A stretch of 11,776 nt of DNA, taken from positions 1 to 11,776 of the forward strand of contig JAIDFD010000090.1 in NCBI GenBank assembly GCA_029054485.1. The letters run 5' to 3'. Origin of the DNA: Clostridia bacterium. GTDB lineage: Bacteria; Bacillota; Clostridia; Christensenellales; Borkfalkiaceae. Under the pieces are notes generated by a model. The model did no database searches and was not told the origin of the DNA. It saw only the letters and a list, made by a program, of their open reading frames with translations. Shown here one piece after another: positions 1-5,461 of this stretch (position 1 is its first letter; every line of letters begins with the position of its first letter). A program made the translations under genes and the position numbers.

Positions 1-1829
1 ATCTGTATAGACAGCTCGTACTTTACGCCGTCTACGGTGCTGCCGGTTTTTAACACAAACGGTAACTTGTCGCCGTCTGATATAGTGCCGCCCGCCGCGC
101 CGTCTTTCGTGTATATCCAAGTGTAATTGCTAGGATCTACCGCCGCCGCGGTTACTTCAAAATCAAGTGTGTTGTTCTTTGTTACCTGATAGTTGCCGTT
201 ATCTCCGCTCGTGCCGTTGAGTGATAAATACAAGGTGTACTTCCCTACGGCGATATTATCCGGCATTGCTATTGTTGTTACGTTACCGCTCGTTGTCAAA
301 CTCGCGGTAAGCGGTACAGGCGAACTCGTACTGCCCTGTTTATCGTAATAGGCGGTTAGATTTACCATTTCGCCAGATACCCTGTCATCTGTTACCGTTA
401 CAGAAACCGTATTATCTTGATACTTCCACTCGGCACTGCCTATGCTGTTTACTTTTGAGCTTATGGGCGAAGTGGATAACAGTTCTTTCTTTGTAATTTC
501 AAAGTCTACGGTCTTTGCGGTATCAGTTCCGTCTGTCCACGTGTAATTATTTGAATTACGCAGGCTTAAATTTACCGTGTACTTTCCAACCTCGGTTGCG
601 AGGAACGTGTCCGTTGTATCCGTAGGCGTTCCGCCACTTGCATCAGTAACGGTCGCGCCGCTCGGCGGAGTTACGCCGTCCATGCTTATATCCTGCCCCA
701 TATTAAAGTTCGCTAACGTGAACATTAACGCCGAGCCGCTGTATGACTGCGGCGGGGTTATCGTTGGCAAAGCTAACTTTCCTTTATTTATGGTAAAGGT
801 CAAAGTTTTTTCGCCCGTACCGCCCGTAGACCACTCTATTCCGTTAGCAATCGCGTCCGCCGTCAAATTAAATTTTAATGTATATGTGCCAGCTTTGGTT
901 GCTGTAAAAACACCATTTTCATTTACCATATTTACAGCAGAAAGGCTAATTGAAATAGGTAAATTATTAAAATCTTTTCCAACCACATCCGTGATTTTTA
1001 CATTTTCAAAAGCAGTTGAATAAGTTGAAGCATCATTTTGGAAAGAAAAATTTATTGACGATCCTGAATACGTTTCAGAAATATTTCCAACTGTAATGGG
1101 CGCATTTATCTTTGTTACTGCTACAGTAGATGCTAAGTTTAGTGTAACAGAATAAGTTGAATTCTGAACCACGTAACCAATACCACCCATAAGAGCCATA
1201 TCTATTGAAAATGTTTTGCTTATATTAGAATCATTTGTAAAAGTCTTATTCTGAATGCTGTATGTAACAGTTCCATAATTGTATGGATTTTGAGATCCCG
1301 AGTTTCCAGTTCCTGCTAATCGCTGTACAGTAAAACTGTTACAATTTCCTGCCGTATTGGGGTTATACATAGCTGTAGTTGCGGAACCGCCGTTTTCAAA
1401 AGAAAACAACTCCGCAGTTACATATCTTGTACAAGAACCACTTGCCTGTGAGTCTGCGGTCATTGTTATAATATAATTTACTGTATATTCGGTATATGCG
1501 GGAACATCAATATCAATGGAAAAATCCACCACACCGCAACAAGCTTGTCGATTTGCAACATTAGTTCCTACTTCCAATTGCGAATCGGTACAAGATGAAT
1601 ACATATAACTACTTCCAGTAAAACCAGTATAAGGCATTTCCGTAAACGACTGCCCATAAGGAAGATCAGCATAAACAGCTGAATTCATAGTAAACTTTGG
1701 CGAATTTGTTGCTGCGTCTGCGCTGATTTTTTCGACTTTCGGCATAATAAAACTTACACCAAGTGAAAGTGCAACGGCGCAAAGTAACGCCAAAACTGCC
1801 GTTAATACATTCCTTGATTTCATTTTCAT
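1..1829 (-). CDS. Secreted Ig-like (MBG-type) repeat surface protein, 3' end beyond window
   Basis: The frame is open from the ATG at 1829 to the left edge, giving 609 codons and no stop, so the C-terminus lies outside. The start is set by AAGGAGA at 1836-1842, 6-7 nt upstream. Residues 1-39 look like an export signal: MKMKSRN, a hydrophobic core at about 8-29, then a possible cleavage after SADA. Residues about 40-240 form a Ser/Thr/Asn-rich head with several cysteines, including an ACCG motif. From about 245 there are roughly 100-residue modules, each opening like ITVGNISETYSGSSINF or LPTITPPQSYSGSALMF and closing like GKYTVNLSLRNSNNYTW. At least three are present and a fourth begins near residue 560. 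This pattern is typical of bacterial Ig-like/MBG domains in large Clostridial surface proteins. Adhesion or envelope function is inference. A cell-wall or membrane anchor, if any, would be in the missing C-terminus. Confidence 0.85.
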   Translation of the reverse strand, partial: MKMKSRNVLTAVLALLCAVALSLGVSFIMPKVEKISADAATNSPKFTMNSAVYADLPYGQSFTEMPYTGFTGSSYMYSSCTDSQLEVGTNVANRQACCGVVDFSIDIDVPAYTEYTVNYIITMTADSQASGSCTRYVTAELFSFENGGSATTAMYNPNTAGNCNSFTVQRLAGTGNSGSQNPYNYGTVTYSIQNKTFTNDSNISKTFSIDMALMGGIGYVVQNSTYSVTLNLASTVAVTKINAPITVGNISETYSGSSINFSFQNDASTYSTAFENVKITDVVGKDFNNLPISISLSAVNMVNENGVFTATKAGTYTLKFNLTADAIANGIEWSTGGTGEKTLTFTINKGKLALPTITPPQSYSGSALMFTLANFNMGQDISMDGVTPPSGATVTDASGGTPTDTTDTFLATEVGKYTVNLSLRNSNNYTWTDGTDTAKTVDFEITKKELLSTSPISSKVNSIGSAEWKYQDNTVSVTVTDDRVSGEMVNLTAYYDKQGSTSSPVPLTASLTTSGNVTTIAMPDNIAVGKYTLYLSLNGTSGDNGNYQVTKNNTLDFEVTAAAVDPSNYTWIYTKDGAAGGTISDGDKLPFVLKTGSTVDGVKYELSIQ

Positions 1830-1836
1830 AAATATT

Positions 1837-1924
1837 CTCCTTACCACCGCCTTAACCTGCCGCCGCGCCGTATGGTGCGGCGGCAAGCTTAAGAGAGGTT
1901 CTCTGCATCCGCATTTGCGCGGAT
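1837..1924 (-). promoter_or_regulatory. Structured leader of the Ig-like protein gene
   Basis: Two hairpins lie between the terminator at 1955-1984 and the start codon. One is 1859-1869 paired with 1874-1884 (11 bp, one G-U, GTAT loop). The other is 1907-1912 paired with 1919-1924 (6 bp). In RNA sense, CUCUCUUA (1897-1890) can pair with the Shine-Dalgarno UAAGGAG (1843-1837) with one bulged U. The strong hairpin would then be enclosed and the ribosome site masked. AACCU (1900-1896) can alternatively pair with AGGUU (1858-1854). I see no convincing sigma-A promoter in this stretch, so the gene may depend on read-through from the promoter at 2177-2205. The folds are read by eye; the regulatory role is inference. 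Confidence 0.4.
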
Positions 1925-1954
1925 ATCAGATGACGTGGTCTAAAAAAATGTAAT

Positions 1955-1984
1955 AAAAAAAGTGTGGCTCCGAAGAGACACACT
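1955..1984 (-). terminator. Intrinsic terminator ending the 2170-1955 RNA
   Basis: Minus-strand hairpin AGTGTG-T-CTC-TTCG-GAG-C-CACACT (1984-1961): 9 bp, one T/C mismatch, a stable TTCG tetraloop, then six T (1960-1955), and a second T7 run after ATTACA. It lies 126 nt upstream of the Ig-like gene start, so it either ends a separate small RNA or acts as an attenuator. Confidence 0.85.
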
Positions 1985-2170
1985 CTGCTATGTAATATCT
2001 CTTCAGGTTACCACACCCGACAATTTAGTAAGCGGATAAAAATTCACTTAAACAAACAGCCTAAAAAGAGACATCCAAGCCTGATTAAAACGGCAGATTG
2101 CTTAAGGAATTTTTTGTATGCTAAAAAAGACAATAAAAAAACCGCTCAATATTCAGTTGTCGAATGTGGT
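1955..2170 (-). ncRNA. Candidate structured RNA of about 216 nt (6S-like rod or leader RNA)
   Basis: The predicted transcript start (about 2170, 7 nt past the -10) coincides with the first base of ACCACATTCGACAA (2170-2157). This pairs over all 14 positions, with two G-U pairs, to TTGTCGGGTGTGGT (2023-2010). Nested inside is GAGCGG/CCGCTT (2147-2142 with 2035-2030). Next comes a large U-rich bulge, about 31 nt on one side and 6 on the other, holding a small U6/A6 hairpin (2128-2110). The apical arm pairs 2110-2092 with 2042-2061: 4 bp, a single bulge, then 13 of 15 positions with two U-U mismatches. A terminator follows. Closing stem, central bubble, long apical arm and length fit 6S RNA, but I recognise no diagnostic sequence. 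GTGTGG and AAGAGA (2016-2011, 2003-1998) could instead pair with the terminator arm, so a leader/riboswitch role remains possible. Confidence 0.5.
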
Positions 2171-2176
2171 ATCATC

Positions 2177-2205
2177 ATTATATCACGGAGTCAAAAATTT
2201 TACAA
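2177..2205 (-). promoter_or_regulatory. Sigma-A promoter of the 2170-1955 RNA
   Basis: On the minus strand, TTGTAA (2205-2200), a 17-bp spacer, and a perfect TATAAT (2182-2177). The predicted start at about 2170 matches the 5' end of the closing helix. It sits just after the terminator of the upstream operon, so it begins a new transcription unit. Confidence 0.75.
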
Positions 2206-2216
2206 GACTTTTCGAC

Positions 2217-2257
2217 AAAAAAATAAAAATTGTGGTCGGGAGGCCACCCAACCACAA
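2217..2257 (-). terminator. Intrinsic terminator of the metal-GTPase operon
   Basis: Minus-strand stem TTGTGGTTGGG/CCCGACCACAA (2257-2230): 11 bp with one T-G pair and a 6-nt loop, followed by T5-A-T7. It lies about 33 nt past the stop of the four-helix membrane protein gene. Confidence 0.9.
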
Positions 2258-2289
2258 TATATTGTGTTTATATTTAAATTTATCGCCTT

Positions 2290-3303
2290 TTAATTTCCTT
2301 TTTTAACCGAATTTTCCAGTTTTTTAACAGCTTCGGCGGCTTCGGCGAAAGACTTTTCCTTTTTTTCGCGCAAAGCGACAACCTTGTTTTGCGCCTGCAA
2401 AATCCCGTCCTCGTCCGCGCCGCTTTCGGTGAGTTTTTCAAGTTTCTCTTCACCCGATTCCAGCGCGTTTTTAAAGGTGAAGTATTTTATCGCGCGCGAG
2501 CTTGCCAAGGACCTCAAACGACTCTCTTCCTTTTCCGCGTTGTACAAATCCGCCTTTTGCCGCCAACTCAGCATTTTGCGCTCGGCTTTTTCAAGCCTTG
2601 CCGCGTCCGCCCCCGAGCTTAAAAGTTTTTCGTATTTTGCTTTTGCGCGGCTTGCGGCTTTGTTGTTGTCGGGGAAGATTATCAGAAAGATAAAAAAGAA
2701 CACTATCATTGACACAAAACCAGTAATCAGGGTTTTGATAAGTCCGTTTAAAACGTGCGGACTACCCCAGTGCAGAAGGTAAGCGTTGCACACGCCCCAG
2801 ATAGAATTTGTGCCGATTGAAACAAGCACCCAGCCGATAAAATACCACATAGCCTGCAACCACGGGTTGCCGTGCGAGCGGTAAGTCACGTTGCGTTGCA
2901 GGGGGAAGTTTATGCACTGCGCGGTGAACACCGCAATCTCGAAAGCGATAAAATATCCCCAGCCGTTTTCATCACCGAAAATAGTGAAATTTCTGCCGCC
3001 CGCCGAGGGTATGGGTATCATCGGCCAGCCCGCCGCGCCGTGATTTAAACTTTCAAACGCGTAAGGCAGAAAGGTCATTATTATAAACTGCCAGACGGTT
3101 ACGCTTGTGCTGAACACGCAGAAAAAACAGACCTTGTAAATCCAGTCCGCAAGGCGGGGTTTTCTTTCGGCGAAGTTATACCAAATACCAAGCCACCGTC
3201 TGCCGATATTCTGAAAAAACCGTATAAAGCCGTTTTGCGAAAGCGGCTTTATACAGTTTTTAATATCCTCTTCTGTGCAATCTTTCTGCTCGGCGGCGGT
3301 CAT
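2290..3303 (-). CDS. GtrA-like four-helix membrane protein with coiled-coil tail
   Basis: 337 residues, integral to the membrane. The start at 3303 follows AAAGGAT, 6 nt upstream, and lies 18 nt after the preceding gene, so it is co-transcribed as the last operon gene. Hydrophobic helices lie at about 56-82, 115-134, 149-176 and 187-211. The segment INFPLQRNVTYRS (131-143), after the second helix, recalls the asparagine/basic N-x-x-x-(N/Q)-R-x-x-T-(Y/F) signature of GtrA-type proteins, which are thought to move lipid-linked sugars. Residues 215-337 are highly charged, rich in Ala, Glu and Lys, and probably form a cytoplasmic helical coiled coil that GtrA proteins normally lack. Function is unknown. 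The placement next to two CobW-type GTPases hints at metal or envelope homeostasis, but that is inference. The GtrA assignment is tentative. Confidence 0.7.
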   Translation of the reverse strand: MTAAEQKDCTEEDIKNCIKPLSQNGFIRFFQNIGRRWLGIWYNFAERKPRLADWIYKVCFFCVFSTSVTVWQFIIMTFLPYAFESLNHGAAGWPMIPIPSAGGRNFTIFGDENGWGYFIAFEIAVFTAQCINFPLQRNVTYRSHGNPWLQAMWYFIGWVLVSIGTNSIWGVCNAYLLHWGSPHVLNGLIKTLITGFVSMIVFFFIFLIIFPDNNKAASRAKAKYEKLLSSGADAARLEKAERKMLSWRQKADLYNAEKEESRLRSLASSRAIKYFTFKNALESGEEKLEKLTESGADEDGILQAQNKVVALREKKEKSFAEAAEAVKKLENSVKKGN

Positions 3304-3321
3304 TTTTTATCCTTTGGTTTT

Positions 3322-4272
3322 TTAATAATAAGTTACTACAAACTCTTCGGGCGGTTGGGCGGACTCTAATTTTTCAGCCGTGAAAACCGGTCCCTCGGCG
3401 CGGTAAATATCGTTGTAGGCGTAAGAAATTTTCGCCGTGACGTACAGCCAGTCGCGGGTCTTTATATCCTTTATAAGCCCGCGGGTATCCACCGCGAAAC
3501 CGTCGTAGGCAACGTCCGCCTCGCAACAGGTCATAATATGTCTGCCAAGCACGATGAAGTCCTTGGGCACTTTTTTCGAAACCGCCGCCATTCCCTTAAA
3601 GCGCACGGTTTTTCCGATATAATTTTCGCCGTTTTCCGCCATATCGCGGTAAAACCACGCAAAGTCCTTGTCCGAAATTTCGATAACAGGCGCGTTCACG
3701 TCGAAGGGCAGGGGATCTACTATGTCGTCCATTTCAGCCTTTCCGCCAACGTACTCGTAGACAATATCGGGGCGGCGCGAAATTCCGCGCACAACCTTGT
3801 GGAACTCTTCCTTTGAATACTCGCCCTTGAAACGGTTGAACACGACCATTTGGGTCATATTGATTTTATCGAAAACGAGCTGGCGCATATTTGCGTTGTA
3901 GTTTAAAAAAGTAGCCGAGTCGAAAAAGGTCATCATCTGGTTAATAACCCAGCTCTCGGGCATAGCCTCGAAAAACTGTTCCAAAAGCCATGTGCCGTTG
4001 TACTCTACTATAACGCGCTGCGCCCTGTACTTGCGGGTCAACGCTTTTAAGTTTTCCTGATTGAGTTCAGCCTCGCTTTCAAGGGTAACGACCGCGCAGT
4101 TCGATACGTTGAAATTATCGGGCGCGTACTCTTCAAGCCCCTCTTCGCAAATCAGAAGAAGAGTTCTCTCGCCGCTGTTCATGCGCTCGTCCTCGAGCGT
4201 TTCCTGTATGAATTTAGTCTTTCCCGACTCTAAAAATCCGAGAAAGAGATATACCGAAACTTCCTGCGCCAT
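3322..4272 (-). CDS. CobW-like P-loop GTPase fused to YcgQ/DUF1980 (TIGR03943-like) C-terminal domain
   Basis: 316 residues, predicted cytoplasmic with no signal or membrane segment. The N-terminal domain (about 1-190) is G3E/CobW-like, with Walker A GFLESGKT at 12-19. The usual CxCC metal motif is absent (ICEEGLEEY at 41-49 instead), and the base-recognition motif is degenerate (VFNRFKG at 144-150 rather than NKxD). The C-terminal part (about 195-316), with NYIGKTVRFKGM, GRHIMTCCEAD (243-253) and WLYVTAKISY, matches the C-terminal half of Bacillus YcgQ-like proteins, usually found beside UPF0718 permeases. YcgQ N-terminal membrane helices are missing and the GTPase takes their place. The gene sits 17 nt after the His-rich CobW gene in the same operon. 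A role in metal delivery or sensing is inference; GTP hydrolysis is uncertain because of the altered motifs. Confidence 0.8.
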   Translation of the reverse strand: MAQEVSVYLFLGFLESGKTKFIQETLEDERMNSGERTLLLICEEGLEEYAPDNFNVSNCAVVTLESEAELNQENLKALTRKYRAQRVIVEYNGTWLLEQFFEAMPESWVINQMMTFFDSATFLNYNANMRQLVFDKINMTQMVVFNRFKGEYSKEEFHKVVRGISRRPDIVYEYVGGKAEMDDIVDPLPFDVNAPVIEISDKDFAWFYRDMAENGENYIGKTVRFKGMAAVSKKVPKDFIVLGRHIMTCCEADVAYDGFAVDTRGLIKDIKTRDWLYVTAKISYAYNDIYRAEGPVFTAEKLESAQPPEEFVVTYY

Positions 4273-4289
4273 AAGTTTACCTTTTTTAA

Positions 4290-5357
4290 TTAAACGCCGA
4301 ACAGCTCTTTGAGTTCGTCGCCGTCTATTTTACTGCCGATTACGCACAGCCTGCCCGTGTACGCCGCCGCACCCTCGCGCACGTCGATTTCACCGGGGAC
4401 GTAATCGAAGTGAATCCACCCCTTTTCGCCCGCGACTATGCCCTTGGCACGGAGTACCGTGCCGAAACGCACCGCGTCCGAAAGCGCGCCGAGCATTTTT
4501 TCAAGCTCAGCTTTTTTGAACTGCTTGTTGGTTTCAACACCCCAGCTTGTGAAAACTTCGTCCGCGTGGTGGTGATGCTCATGCTCGTGGTCGTGGTGAT
4601 GACCGCAGCCGCAGTGACCGTGTTCATGGTCGTGCTCTTCGTGGTCATGGTCATGGTGACAGCAGTGACCATGCTCGTGATCGTGTTCCTCGTGGTCATG
4701 GTCGTGGTGACAGCAGCAGTGACCGTGTTCGTGACCAAGTTCTTCAAGCTCGTGTTCGAGGGTGTGAGCGTGTTCCATAGCCGCAAGAATTTCCTTGCCG
4801 TCAAGGTCGTTTAGCGGAGTTGTGACGATTGTCGCCTTTTCGTTCTGACCGCGCACGAGTTTCACCGCCGCGTCCGTCTTGTCGGCGCCCGCCACGTCGG
4901 TGTGACTGAAAATTATACAGCTTGCGGTCTTAATCTGGTCGTTGAAAAACTCGCCGAAGTTTTTCATATACATTTTGCACTTTACAGCGTCCACAACCGC
5001 CGCGGCGGAGTTGATTTTGCAGTCGTGCAAATCCGCGCTTTCGACCGCGCGTATAACGTCCGACAGCTTGCCCACGCCCGAAGGTTCGATTAAAATTCTG
5101 TCGGGCTTGTACTCCGAATAAACCTTTTGAAGAGCCTTTGAAAAATCACCCACGAGCGAACAGCATATACAGCCTGAATTGAGCTCGTTGATTTTAATTC
5201 CCGCTTCGGCTAAAAAGCCGCCGTCTATTCCTATTTCGCCGAACTCGTTTTCAATAAGAACGAGTTTTTCTCCCGCGTAAGCTTCCTTGATGAGCTTTTT
5301 TATAAGGGTGGTTTTACCCGCGCCCAGAAAGCCCGAAAAAATATCGATTTTGGTCAT
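4290..5357 (-). CDS. CobW/COG0523 G3E-family metallochaperone GTPase with His-rich loop
   Basis: 355 residues, cytoplasmic. COG0523 GTPases use GTP hydrolysis to insert or transfer metal (often Zn) to client enzymes. Visible motifs are Walker A GFLGAGKT (9-16), the metal-binding GCICC (62-66), EPSGVG (91-96), and SHTD (151-154) in place of the NKxD base-recognition motif. Residues 209-264 hold about 28 His and 7 Cys, arranged as tandem units of the type EHGHCCxHHDHDHEEHDH. A CobW_C domain follows (about 266-355, with WIHFDYVPG). The start is supported by GAAGGAAG upstream. It is the first gene of a three-gene operon with its own sigma-A promoter and a possible Fur-family operator. The His-rich insertion suggests Zn or Ni storage or chelation; the metal cannot be decided from sequence. 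The family call is firm. Confidence 0.93.
   Translation of the reverse strand: MTKIDIFSGFLGAGKTTLIKKLIKEAYAGEKLVLIENEFGEIGIDGGFLAEAGIKINELNSGCICCSLVGDFSKALQKVYSEYKPDRILIEPSGVGKLSDVIRAVESADLHDCKINSAAAVVDAVKCKMYMKNFGEFFNDQIKTASCIIFSHTDVAGADKTDAAVKLVRGQNEKATIVTTPLNDLDGKEILAAMEHAHTLEHELEELGHEHGHCCCHHDHDHEEHDHEHGHCCHHDHDHEEHDHEHGHCGCGHHHDHEHEHHHHADEVFTSWGVETNKQFKKAELEKMLGALSDAVRFGTVLRAKGIVAGEKGWIHFDYVPGEIDVREGAAAYTGRLCVIGSKIDGDELKELFGV
4566..4733 (-). repeat. Tandem repeat coding for the His/Cys-rich metal-binding loop
   Basis: The plus strand reads as repeated GTGGTCATGGTC-type triplet blocks. They encode roughly 18-, 17- and 20-residue units beginning EHGHC. The units differ by one or two codons, as expected from slippage or unequal recombination, so the number of units may vary between strains. 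Confidence 0.8.
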
Positions 5358-5389
5358 AAGTTTACACTTCCTTCAAATTTTTAGTTTAT

Positions 5390-5404
5390 TTGATTTTAAT
5401 TCAA
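5390..5404. promoter_or_regulatory. Possible Fur/Zur-type 7-1-7 operator
   Basis: Minus strand TTGAATT-A-AAATCAA is an imperfect inverted repeat, 6 of 7 positions symmetrical around a central base. It overlaps the -10 of the CobW operon promoter. The 7-1-7 layout is that of Fur-family boxes. The sequence itself is not a match to the Bacillus Zur consensus, so the regulator is inferred from layout and from the metal-related genes downstream. Confidence 0.3.
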
Positions 5405-5421
5405 GTTCGCCTTTAAGTCAA
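5393..5421 (-). promoter_or_regulatory. Sigma-A promoter of the three-gene metal-GTPase operon
   Basis: TTGACT (5421-5416), a 17-bp spacer, TAAAAT (5398-5393); each hexamer matches consensus at five of six positions. The predicted start is near 5386, leaving a leader of about 30 nt to the CobW ATG. The -35 abuts the terminator of the preceding gene. Confidence 0.75.
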
Positions 5422-5424
5422 ACA

Positions 5425-5449
5425 AATTCCCCGACGGCGTCGGGGAATT
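5425..5449 (-). terminator. Intrinsic terminator of the DUF2188 gene
   Basis: Perfect 11-bp stem AATTCCCCGAC/GTCGGGGAATT with a 3-nt loop, 12 nt past the stop codon at 5462. On the minus strand it is followed by TGTTTGAC, a short and interrupted T run, so termination may be partial. The run overlaps the next promoter. Confidence 0.7.
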
Positions 5450-5461
5450 GCGATCTGCATC

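Noticed and set aside
577..1023. Plus-strand open frame opposite the Ig-like gene
   Set aside because: No ribosome site and valine/threonine-rich composition typical of an antisense shadow. The minus frame has a signal peptide, a good ribosome site and domain repeats.
1653..1666. CCCATAAGGAA match to the inverted element, inside the Ig-like gene
   Set aside because: Only 11 nt, within coding sequence and lacking the flanking CGG/CCGA dyad; likely chance.
1990..2023. T-box-like GGGTGTGGTAACC before a terminator
   Set aside because: It resembles GGGTGGTACC only with an inserted dinucleotide, lacks the other T-box stems, and the downstream gene is not amino-acid related. The segment is better explained as the closing-helix arm.
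1964..2306. Plus-strand Lys/Asn-rich open frames
   Set aside because: They cover the structured RNA, promoter and terminators of the minus strand, have no ribosome site and resemble no protein.
4436..4814. Thr-rich and Val-rich open frames over the His-rich loop
   Set aside because: They are frame-shifted or antisense readings of the CAT/CAC repeat in the CobW gene.
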